The notes beneath the pieces are model-generated. The model was not told the DNA's origin, made no database searches, and was given only the letters and a program-made list of their open reading frames with translations. From JADMIH01 sp035274425 (GTDB taxonomy: Bacteria; Chloroflexota; Chloroflexia; QHBQ01; JADMIH01): DNA of 64,000 bases. Position numbers and translations under genes: made by a program. The DNA lies in contig DATEOC010000004.1 of assembly GCA_035274425.1 (NCBI GenBank), positions 31,299 to 95,298 on the forward strand. Reading direction: 5' to 3'. Shown piece after piece: positions 23,629 to 32,651 of this stretch; position 1 is the stretch's first letter; every line of letters starts with the position of its first letter.

Positions 23629-25620
23629 ATGACAGAACCAACCATAGCGCCTTACGGAGCGTGGAAGTCCCCTATTACTTCGAGCTTGATAGTGTCGGAG
23701 TTCGTTGGGCTGGGACAGCTCGCGCTCGATGGGGAAGATGTCTACTGGTCAGAATCGCGTCCTTCGGAGGGTGGGCGGCAGGTCGTGGTGAGGCGCACGC
23801 CGGATGGCAAGGTAGAGGACGTAACGCCACAAGGGTACAACGCTCGTACGCGGGTGCACGAGTACGGCGGTGGAGCTTACATGGTGGTTGATGGCACACT
23901 CTATTTCTCCAACGACGCGGACCAGAGGCTATACAGGCAGGATAGGGGTAAAGAACCTCAACCTATCACGCCTGAGCGTGCCTTCCTGTATGCCGATGCC
24001 GTCATGGACAAGCGTAGAGGAAGGCTCATCTGCGTGCGTGAGGACCACACGGTTGAAGCCCGTGAGGCCGTCAACACCCTTGTCGCCGTAAACGTAGACA
24101 GTGATGAGGAAGGTGGGCAAGTACTCGTCGTGGGCAACGACTTCTATTCGTCTCCGCGCATCAGCCCTGACGGGACGAGATTGGCGTGGCTGACGTGGCA
24201 CCACCCGAACATGCCCTGGGATGGAACGGAGCTTTGGGTTGGCGATATAGACGATGATGGCCTGGTCCAGAACATGGAGATGGTGGCAGGAGGGCCGGAG
24301 GAGTCCGTCTTCCAGCCTGAGTGGTCGCCCGATGGGGTGCTACATTTCATCTCCGACCGGACCGGGTGGTGGAACCTCTACCGGCTGCGAGAGGAGAAAG
24401 TAGAAGCCCTGTGCGAGATGGAGGCGGAGTTTGGCCTGCCGCAGTGGGTCTTTGGGCTGACCACTTACGGCTTCCTTTCGCCCACAACCCTGGTCTGCAC
24501 CTACAGCCACAACGGTGTGAGCCACCTGGCGAGATTGGATACGGAGGGCCATAAGCTGGAGACTCTGCAATCACCCTATACGTACATAAGCGGCGTGAAG
24601 GCGGCGAACGGTAAAGTGGCATTCGTGGGAGGCTCACCTACGGAGCTTGCCAGGGTGGTGGTATGGACGACGGACGACGGACGACAGACGACGGCTGGAG
24701 AACCTACAGAAGACGATGGACGATGGGCGATAGACAATGAAGAAGTGCTGCGCAAAGCGTCCAATGTCGAGGTTGATCCGGGGTACATCTCGGCGGCGAG
24801 GCCGGTGGAGTTCCCCACTGAAGGCGGGCTGACGGCGCATGGCTTCTTCTACGCACCCAAGAACAAGGACTTCATTGCACCGGAAGGCGAGAAGCCACCT
24901 CTAGTAGTCTTCAGCCATGGCGGGCCGACAAGCACGACGAGCAGCCTCCTCAGCCTCAGCATACAGTACTGGTCAAGTCGAGGTATAGCCGTGCTGGACG
25001 TGAACTATGGAGGGAGCACGGGATATGGGCGAGAGTACCGCCGGAGATTGAATGGGCAGTGGGGCGTGGTGGACGTGGACGATTGCGTGAACGGGGCGCG
25101 CTATCTAGTAGAGCGTGGAGAAGCAGACCCACAGAGGCTGGCTATCAGAGGAGGGAGCGCGGGCGGGTACACTACGCTCAACGCGCTGACCTTCCGGGAC
25201 GTGTTCCATGCGGGGGCGAGCTACTACGGCATCTGCGACCTTGAGGCGATGGCGCTGGACACACACAAGTTCGAGTCGCGCTATCTGGACAGCATGGTCG
25301 GACCATACCCGGAGCGGCTAGACCTCTATTACGATAGGTCCGCGATACACTTTACGGATAGGCTATCAGCCCCTATGATCCTCTTCCAGGGGCTGGAGGA
25401 CAAGGTGGTGCCGCCAAACCAGGCGGAGATGATGGTGGAGGCGCTCAGAAAGAAAGGGCTGCCGGTCGCCTACGTGGCGTACGAGGGTGAGCAGCACGGC
25501 TTCCGGCGAGCGGAAAACATCAAGCACTCCCTCGATTCGGAGCTATACTTCTACTCGCGCATCTTCGGCTTCCCCCTCGCAGACCCTGTAGAGCCTGTGA
25601 AGATAGAAAACCTACCTTGA
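23629..25620 (+). CDS. S9 family prolyl oligopeptidase-type serine peptidase
   Basis: 663 residues, cytoplasmic (no signal peptide). The N-terminal half (about 30-400) is a beta-propeller with blades such as SPRISPDGTRLAWLTW and FQPEWSPDGVLHFISDRTGW. The C-terminal alpha/beta-hydrolase domain has GGSAGG with nucleophile S510, D591 in GLEDKVVPP and H623 in EGEQHGF. It probably cleaves short peptides or acyl-peptides. A heptad insertion (about 346-371: TTDDGRQTT, then EDDGRWAID) sits in the propeller and keeps frame. ATG follows AGGAG. Confidence 0.92.
   Translation: MTEPTIAPYGAWKSPITSSLIVSEFVGLGQLALDGEDVYWSESRPSEGGRQVVVRRTPDGKVEDVTPQGYNARTRVHEYGGGAYMVVDGTLYFSNDADQRLYRQDRGKEPQPITPERAFLYADAVMDKRRGRLICVREDHTVEAREAVNTLVAVNVDSDEEGGQVLVVGNDFYSSPRISPDGTRLAWLTWHHPNMPWDGTELWVGDIDDDGLVQNMEMVAGGPEESVFQPEWSPDGVLHFISDRTGWWNLYRLREEKVEALCEMEAEFGLPQWVFGLTTYGFLSPTTLVCTYSHNGVSHLARLDTEGHKLETLQSPYTYISGVKAANGKVAFVGGSPTELARVVVWTTDDGRQTTAGEPTEDDGRWAIDNEEVLRKASNVEVDPGYISAARPVEFPTEGGLTAHGFFYAPKNKDFIAPEGEKPPLVVFSHGGPTSTTSSLLSLSIQYWSSRGIAVLDVNYGGSTGYGREYRRRLNGQWGVVDVDDCVNGARYLVERGEADPQRLAIRGGSAGGYTTLNALTFRDVFHAGASYYGICDLEAMALDTHKFESRYLDSMVGPYPERLDLYYDRSAIHFTDRLSAPMILFQGLEDKVVPPNQAEMMVEALRKKGLPVAYVAYEGEQHGFRRAENIKHSLDSELYFYSRIFGFPLADPVEPVKIENLP
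24665..24740. repeat. Heptad insertion inside S9 peptidase gene
   Basis: Four GACGACG units (24665-24694), then GACGATG/GATAGAC-like units (24712-24740). The single GATAGAC unit is in a register that avoids its TAG. Confidence 0.85.
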
Positions 25621-25624
25621 GAGG

Positions 25625-25699
25625 GAATAGGGGTCGGGGGTCGGAGGTCAGAAGTTAGAAATCAACTTTTCTCTGACCCCCGACCCCCGACCCCTATTC
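25625..25699. terminator. Heptamer-built inverted repeat between convergent genes, probable bidirectional terminator
   Basis: 28-nt arms (25625-25652 and 25672-25699, one mismatch) made of GGGTCGG/CCGACCC units with a 19-nt loop. Only convergent stops flank it, so a terminator role is likely. Confidence 0.75.
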
Positions 25700-25708
25700 A
25701 CTGTTGGC

Positions 25709-26752
25709 CTAGAGACATTTCTTGATGTCAGGCTGAGCGTCGTGGATGAGAGTGAAGGGACCGTAGACTTGCTCTCCCGTGGCGCTGGGGTTGGTGGGCG
25801 AAGCGTTGGAGACGTGTACCATGAGGGTCATCGTGTTGCCGTTGACCGTGCCGGTATAGAGCGCCGTATGTGGAGTTTCTACCTGGTCACTGCCGCCATG
25901 TTCCAGGGTGTAAAAACCCTCCACCTTGAAGCTCCTATCTGAATTGAGGGGTATGGATGTGCCGTTTACCGTGCCATTGGCGCAATCGTAATCCAGGCGG
26001 ATGCTCTTGCCGTCAATCCAGAGGCCGATCCCCTTGCCTCCCCACTGGCCCTGAGCTACGGTAGACGCCGCAGGCCCGGCAGGCGCGCCATTTGGGTACT
26101 TCCTGGCATATTGGAGCCTGCCTAGCTGGGACAGGAGCACATCAAAGGGAGGTTTGTTCTCCGGGTGAAGCTCGAAGACCGCCCGCTCGAAGTATTGGAC
26201 TGTGTAGGTTTTGCCGTCGAGGTCGCTCTTCTCGGAGACGAGGTTGGTGAGCGGGTAGCCTTGCTGCATCAGCCCCCCGTGGCTCTTCCAGTACTCCAGG
26301 AAGATACCTCGTAGCGTCTTGCCCGTTTCGGGGAAGACCATACCTGGCTCCGGCCTCATATCGGGAGGTAGCTCAGGCGCGCCATTGGGGTACTTTTGCT
26401 TGTAGAACATCGTGCCGAGCAGGGAGAGTAGCACGTCGTAAGGGGCCTTGTTCTCGGGGTGAGCTTCAAACACCGCCCGCTCGAAGTACTGGACTGTATA
26501 GGTCTTACCGTCGGTCTCGGACACTTCCTTGAACTCGTTACTGATGGGGTAGCCCTGCTGTGCGAGTCCGCCGTGGGTAGTCCAATAGTTGAGGAACTTA
26601 CCGCACACACTCTTGCCCGTCTCTTTGAAGGTCTGGCAGTCAGACTGGAACGCGGTATGTGCGGCGCTACTGGATACGGCAGGGCCGTAGCTCGTGGCGG
26701 CGAGTAGGGCAACAACAGCCCCTGTTACTAATGAGAGTAGCCGTTTTGACAT
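25709..26752 (-). CDS. Secreted protein with two 'YW..HGGL..QGYP' repeats
   Basis: 347 residues. A signal peptide (about 1-31: basic start, hydrophobic core, Ala-rich end) is followed by two copies of an 80- to 85-residue module. Each module has FLxYWxxHGGLxQQGYPxxN, then TYTVQYFERAVFExHPEN and DVLLSxLG. The last 120 residues are a separate domain (GIGLWIDGKSIRLDYDC). The module is common in secreted proteins of Chloroflexota and may be an envelope- or ligand-binding domain; its function is unknown. The start is supported by AGGAGGT seven bases upstream. Confidence 0.75.
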   Translation of the reverse strand: MSKRLLSLVTGAVVALLAATSYGPAVSSSAAHTAFQSDCQTFKETGKSVCGKFLNYWTTHGGLAQQGYPISNEFKEVSETDGKTYTVQYFERAVFEAHPENKAPYDVLLSLLGTMFYKQKYPNGAPELPPDMRPEPGMVFPETGKTLRGIFLEYWKSHGGLMQQGYPLTNLVSEKSDLDGKTYTVQYFERAVFELHPENKPPFDVLLSQLGRLQYARKYPNGAPAGPAASTVAQGQWGGKGIGLWIDGKSIRLDYDCANGTVNGTSIPLNSDRSFKVEGFYTLEHGGSDQVETPHTALYTGTVNGNTMTLMVHVSNASPTNPSATGEQVYGPFTLIHDAQPDIKKCL

Positions 26753-26898
26753 GGTTATACCTCCTATGTCGGTTCATGGCCTGCAAATATATAACGAACC
26801 GGAAGGCGAATAGTTGTGCGATTGAATATTTGGAGCAGGTATATCGTGCGGCGATACGGAATAGAAGAACTCATAACAAAGCTGATTGACAGCTTCAT

Positions 26899-26931
26899 TC
26901 GTCTATCGTCTATCGTCTATCGTCTATCGTC
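26899..26931. repeat. TCGTCTA (GATAGAC) heptamer array
   Basis: About 4.6 units directly beyond the stop of the methyltransferase gene (minus strand). On that strand the unit carries TAG in one register. Confidence 0.9.
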
Positions 26932-27699
26932 CTATGCCCGTTTCTTACAAGCGACAATGCGGCTGAATCCGAGGTTACGGCCAGCGTCCACACGCAGCAT
27001 CTCTGCCTCATCAGGACCGGAAGGATACCCTTCTTCGGCGCAAACATCCAGCCACTTCAGCCAGTGCTTCCACCCGTCCGGGAGCATGTCGGCGTGCTCT
27101 ACCTTGACCTTGCCCGTCTTCTCCCAGTGGTTTCGCCACCAATCGGGGCTGTGGAGGGTCCACAACTCCCACTCCCAATAAGGCACCAGGTGCTCAGGCA
27201 GACCGCCTTCAAACTCACGTAGCAACCCGGGAGCGACTATGCCTATCGGCCCGCCCGGCTTTAGGAAGCGTGAGATGTAGCCCAGGTAGAGGTCGTCCGT
27301 CCCGAAATAGTGGTACGCATCGAGGCTGACGACCGCATCGAAGAAATCGTCCGCGAAAGGCAGAGCGTGTGCCTCCGCGTAGATGGGAAAGACGCTCTCC
27401 TCTACTCCTGCCTCACGTATCCTCCGCCAGTTATCGGTCGCCTTGATCCAGAGATCGGTTGCCCACACTTGAAGCCCAAACTCCTTGGCAAGGAAAATCG
27501 AGCTTACCGCCTTCCCGCAACCGAGGTCCAATACGCGCATACCAGGCTTAAGGTCCATTACCTGGCTTAGCGCCTCCGCTAGCCACAGCACGTTCGGCCC
27601 CATCAGGTTATCCATGACCCATGTAGGGTCGTAGGACGCGGAGCGTGGATATTGCTCAAGCGTAAGCTGGGCAGTTAGTTCTGCAGGCGTGCGCTTCAT
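26932..27699 (-). CDS. Class I SAM-dependent methyltransferase
   Basis: 255 residues. Motif I is VLDLGCGKAVSSIFLA, followed by VWATDLWIKA (acidic end of beta 2), FFDAVVSLDAYHYFG (motif II region) and LKPGGPIGIVAPGL (motif III region). This is the ubiE/cyclopropane-synthase-like layout. The substrate cannot be read from the sequence. It lies 4 bp downstream of the helicase gene on the same strand and may be co-transcribed. The TAG stop borders a heptamer array. Confidence 0.85.
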   Translation of the reverse strand: MKRTPAELTAQLTLEQYPRSASYDPTWVMDNLMGPNVLWLAEALSQVMDLKPGMRVLDLGCGKAVSSIFLAKEFGLQVWATDLWIKATDNWRRIREAGVEESVFPIYAEAHALPFADDFFDAVVSLDAYHYFGTDDLYLGYISRFLKPGGPIGIVAPGLLREFEGGLPEHLVPYWEWELWTLHSPDWWRNHWEKTGKVKVEHADMLPDGWKHWLKWLDVCAEEGYPSGPDEAEMLRVDAGRNLGFSRIVACKKRA

Positions 27700-27703
27700 C
27701 CTC

Positions 27704-30376
27704 TCAGCTTACCCGTTCCAGCTTCGCCATGCTAGCCAGTAGCCGCTTCGTCCCTACCCTGCCGAACATCACCGTCACTTCCTCGTCGTTGCTGACGGGC
27801 TTGACCGCAAGCACGTGTCCATCTCCAAAGACGGAGTGCGTAACTTTCTCCCCCACTTTGAAGCCCCCCGACCCCCGGTCCCCAACCCCCGACCCCTGCG
27901 CCCGATCCCGAATATCAGCCCCCGAAGTAATGTTGAGGCGAGTGCTCTGCTGCTCGCGCTTCTCATCGCGGCGCTTCTCGACGCGGGGGGAGGTCGGAGG
28001 AGTGGGGCGTCGGTCGGAAGGGCTGAGGCGGTCCCTGACGCTTCTGCCGCTGCCGTAGATGCTCGCCCTGTTATTCAATATGTCCTCGGCTGAGAGGCCC
28101 TTCTGAGGGACGGTTGCGCGCTTGCCGCCGAAGAGAGCGGGCTGGAAAGCAGTGCCGGGGTCGCGCCCCGTGACAAGCTCAGGGGGAACGTCGGCCAGGA
28201 AGCGCGAGGGGCCATTGGTCTGAGTCATGCCATAGAGGGTGCGGCGGAAGGCATAGACCATATAGAGACGCTGCTTGGCGCGGGTGATGCCAACGTAGGC
28301 GAGGCGGCGCTCCTCCTCCATACCATCCGTCTTGCCCAGTTCCTCCTCATCGAGGGCGCGCTTGTGAGGCAGAATGCCTTCGTCCATACCGACGATGAAG
28401 ACGACCGGGAACTCTAGTCCCTTGGCGGCATGGAGGGTGATGAGGGTGATGGCGTCGCGCTCTTCCTTGAGGGTGTCTATGTCTGACATGAGGGCTACGT
28501 CTTCGAGGAAGCGGCCTAGCTGCTCAGGGAATGGGAGGTCGGCGTAGTTCTCGGCGACGGTGCGAAGCTCCATGACGTTCTGCCAGCGCTCTTCTCCCTC
28601 CTGGGTGCCGTCCTGTAGGAACTCCTGGAAGCGCGTCTTTTCGAGGAGAAGATCGAGTAGGCCGACTACGGGAAGCTCATGGCGGGAGGCGATAAGCTCT
28701 TCCAGGGTGGCGAGGAGAGGGGCAAACTTGGAGGCGGAGATGGCGAAAACAGGCGTGCCAGGTGGTAAATCGTCCGCCTTTTGCGGCTTCTGGCTCTTGA
28801 TAGCGATGCGCATCGCATCAAAGAGGGAGACATTCAGCCTGGCAGCATATACCTCAAGCTCACTTATGGTCTTAGCACCGATGCCCTTGCCGAGGGGGGT
28901 ATTTCCGACCAGTCGTATGAAATCTATGTTGCTCTCCGGGTTGTGCATCACCTTCAGGACCGATAGCACGTCCTTGACTTCCTTGCGGGAGTAGAAGCGC
29001 ACCCCTCCCACCAGCTGGTAGGGGACTTTGTAGAGCATACACGCCTGCTCGACCTCGCGGGACTGGGCGTTGGTTCGGTACATAACGGCTATATCTTTGT
29101 GTGAGTAGCCGGAGGAGGTGAGGCGGCGCACCTCACGGGCGACGTATTGCGCCTCCTCACTCTCGTCATACGCCTCGAAGAGGGTGACGGGGAGGCCGTC
29201 GTCGTTCTCGGTCCAGAGTTGCTTCTGCTTGCGCTGGGTGTTCTGCGCAATGACCTTGTCGGCCACTTTGAGAATGGTCTGGGTAGAGCGGTAATTCTGG
29301 CCGAGTACAATCACTTTGGCAGCTGGATTGTCCTGCTCAAAGTTGAGGATATTGCGTATATCCGCAGCCCTCCATCCGTACACACTTTGGTCCTCATCGC
29401 CTACTACGCATATGTTATGATGTATGCCCGACAACAGCTTCACCATTATGTACTGCGAGTGGCTGGTGTCCTGGTACTCGTCTACGAGCACGTAGAGGTA
29501 TCGCTCCTGGTAGTGGTGCAATATATCAGGGTGCTCGGTGAAAAGCTCGATGGTGAGCATAATGAGGTCATCGAAGTCGAGGGCATGGTTAGCGGTGAGC
29601 AGTTCCTGGTAGCGCCGATAGACGCGGGCGGCAACCTCCTCGTAGAAGGTCTCGGCCTGGCGAGCGGCCTGCTCCGGCTGGGCGAGGACCGCTTTGGCCG
29701 AGCTGATGCGCGAGAGGAGAGAGCGGGGCGAGTACTGCTTGTCGCTGAGGTCGAGGTCCTTCATCGCCTGCTTGACGAGGCCAACCTGGTCGTCGTCGTC
29801 GTAGATGGCGAAGTCGCGGCGGTAGCCGAGCGCATCGGCGTGCTGGCGCAATATGCGCGCTCCGAGAGCGTGAAAGGTGCCGACCGTTAGCTCCTTAGCG
29901 CGAGGGCCGACCAGCTTCTCAAGGCGCTGCTTCATCTCGGAGGCCGCCTTGTTGGTGAAGGTGACTGCGCATATGCGGCTAGGCCAAACGTCCTCCACCT
30001 CCATCAGGTAGGCGATGCGATGGGTGAGGACGCGGGTCTTGCCGCTCCCCGGCCCGGCGATGATGAGGAGAGGGCCGCGTGTGGTCTCTACGGCTTCGCG
30101 CTGCTGGGGGTTGAGACCCGCGAGAATGCTTTCTCGGACGACGGATGAAGTGGACGAAGGACGAAGGACGAAGGACGAAGGAGTTAGTTCCCTGTCGTCC
30201 GTCGTCCGTCGTCCGTCGTCCATAGGAGGTGGGGTATCTCGCAGCCATGCCGGTTCTTCAGGAAGTGATGGTTCAGGTGTAGAGTCAGGCGTGCCAGAAG
30301 GCATGAGATCGAAGCTCATCTGGCCGTTGGGAGCGCCGTTTGTGCTGGTGTTATGCTTGGTCTTCTTATCGGGCAA
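27704..30376 (-). CDS. UvrD/PcrA/Rep-type ATP-dependent DNA helicase
   Basis: About 890 residues from TTG 30376, chosen because AGGAG lies nine bases upstream; the longer frame to 30430 has no ribosome site. Superfamily 1A motifs in order: LNPQQREAV (Q motif), AGPGSGKTRV (I), FTNKAASEMK (Ia), VDEYQDTS (II), GDEDQSVYGWRAA (III), QNYRST (IV), TLHAAKGLEFPVVF (V), EERRLAYVGITRAK (VI). It unwinds DNA in repair and replication restart. The first 90 residues are extra and include heptad inserts (about 52-75), and a GGGTCGG-derived piece (about 827-838) precedes the C-terminal Tudor-like domain (VGEKVTHSVFGDGHV). Confidence 0.92.
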   Translation of the reverse strand: MPDKKTKHNTSTNGAPNGQMSFDLMPSGTPDSTPEPSLPEEPAWLRDTPPPMDDGRRTTDDRELTPSSFVLRPSSTSSVVRESILAGLNPQQREAVETTRGPLLIIAGPGSGKTRVLTHRIAYLMEVEDVWPSRICAVTFTNKAASEMKQRLEKLVGPRAKELTVGTFHALGARILRQHADALGYRRDFAIYDDDDQVGLVKQAMKDLDLSDKQYSPRSLLSRISSAKAVLAQPEQAARQAETFYEEVAARVYRRYQELLTANHALDFDDLIMLTIELFTEHPDILHHYQERYLYVLVDEYQDTSHSQYIMVKLLSGIHHNICVVGDEDQSVYGWRAADIRNILNFEQDNPAAKVIVLGQNYRSTQTILKVADKVIAQNTQRKQKQLWTENDDGLPVTLFEAYDESEEAQYVAREVRRLTSSGYSHKDIAVMYRTNAQSREVEQACMLYKVPYQLVGGVRFYSRKEVKDVLSVLKVMHNPESNIDFIRLVGNTPLGKGIGAKTISELEVYAARLNVSLFDAMRIAIKSQKPQKADDLPPGTPVFAISASKFAPLLATLEELIASRHELPVVGLLDLLLEKTRFQEFLQDGTQEGEERWQNVMELRTVAENYADLPFPEQLGRFLEDVALMSDIDTLKEERDAITLITLHAAKGLEFPVVFIVGMDEGILPHKRALDEEELGKTDGMEEERRLAYVGITRAKQRLYMVYAFRRTLYGMTQTNGPSRFLADVPPELVTGRDPGTAFQPALFGGKRATVPQKGLSAEDILNNRASIYGSGRSVRDRLSPSDRRPTPPTSPRVEKRRDEKREQQSTRLNITSGADIRDRAQGSGVGDRGSGGFKVGEKVTHSVFGDGHVLAVKPVSNDEEVTVMFGRVGTKRLLASMAKLERVS
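27863..27897. repeat. GGGTCGG-type heptad tract inside helicase gene
   Basis: About five degenerate CCGACCC units, read on the minus strand as GSGVGDRGSGG in the linker before the C-terminal domain. Same unit as the terminator at 25625. Confidence 0.7.
30152..30221. repeat. GGACGAA and GTCGTCC heptad tracts inside helicase gene
   Basis: Four GGACGAA units (30152-30181) and four GTCGTCC units (30194-30221), translated on the minus strand as DDGRRTTDD then SSFVLRPSS, upstream of the Q motif. Confidence 0.9.
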
Positions 30377-30474
30377 GGGGATGCGCTCCTGTCTGCAATA
30401 AAGGGGTGACTCCTCTATTTTACCACTCAAGCAGGGTTAGAGACAAAAGAATCCACACTGGCGCGCCTATCTGA

Positions 30475-30503
30475 TTGACCCTGCATACTACGAGTGCTAT
30501 AAT
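30475..30503 (+). promoter_or_regulatory. Sigma-70 type promoter of the GNAT gene
   Basis: TTGACC (30475-30480), 17-nt spacer, TATAAT (30498-30503). This excludes the upstream TTG at 30475 as the gene start. Confidence 0.8.
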
Positions 30504-30546
30504 CAGGCCGTTACCTATCTGTATAAAGACAATAGGGGGGATAATC

Positions 30547-30963
30547 TTGTCAAGCGAAATCACATATGAGACAGACCTCAGCAATGTTGACTGGGAGCAA
30601 ATGAAATCGCGCCTGTCAGAGGACGACTTTGACAATGGACGCACACCTGAACAACTACGAAAATCCTTTGAGAATAGCTACGTCGCCGTTATCGCTTACG
30701 CTGATGGCGGCATCATCGGCACTGCACGCGCCCTCTCTGACGAGGTTTGCAATGCCTACGTGGTAGACGTATGGACTCTCTCTCCATATCGTAATCGAGG
30801 TGTCGCACGGACCATGATGGGGATACTCGAATCGAAGTTGGAAGGGCAGCACATCTATCTCTTTACAGATGATGCAGTCGAGTTCTACAGGAAATGTGGA
30901 TATGGGAAGCAAGGTGTGGGTGTCAGCAAAGTGGTAGGACGATGGCTACAGAGTCCTGAATAA
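30547..30963 (+). CDS. GNAT family N-acetyltransferase
   Basis: 138 residues from TTG 30547, which has AGGGGGG six bases upstream and a good promoter 44 bp further up. The GNAT acetyl-CoA-binding motif is VVDVWTLSPYRNRGVARTMM (R/Q-x-x-G-x-A as RNRGVA), followed by the C-terminal strand VEFYRKCGYG. It transfers acetyl from acetyl-CoA to an amine; substrate unknown. Confidence 0.85.
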   Translation: MSSEITYETDLSNVDWEQMKSRLSEDDFDNGRTPEQLRKSFENSYVAVIAYADGGIIGTARALSDEVCNAYVVDVWTLSPYRNRGVARTMMGILESKLEGQHIYLFTDDAVEFYRKCGYGKQGVGVSKVVGRWLQSPE

Positions 30964-30980
30964 GCCAGGACTTACGCAGT

Positions 30981-31014
30981 TTGGCTTTCGTCTTTCGTCC
31001 TTCGTCCTTCGTCG
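30981..31014. repeat. TTTCGTC/CTTCGTC heptamer array
   Basis: About 4.5 units between the GNAT and yifB genes; flanked by imperfectly inverted CTTACG / CGTAAG arms. Confidence 0.8.
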
Positions 31015-31053
31015 GTACGTAAGCCCTGTAAGCTAATAGAAAGGAGATTGGAA

Positions 31054-32601
<1,548 letters not shown>

Positions 32602-32651
32602 GAGTAATTTAGGAAGCTCTGGTTAGCCAAATGATGGGGTAGGAAGAGAAC

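Noticed and set aside
29147..29890. Long open frame on the plus strand opposite the helicase gene
   Set aside because: It lies fully inside the conserved helicase motifs on the other strand; composition is that of an antisense shadow.
30475..30546. N-terminal extension of the GNAT gene
   Set aside because: The first codon is part of a -35 box, followed by a perfect -10 at 17 nt; translation must begin later.
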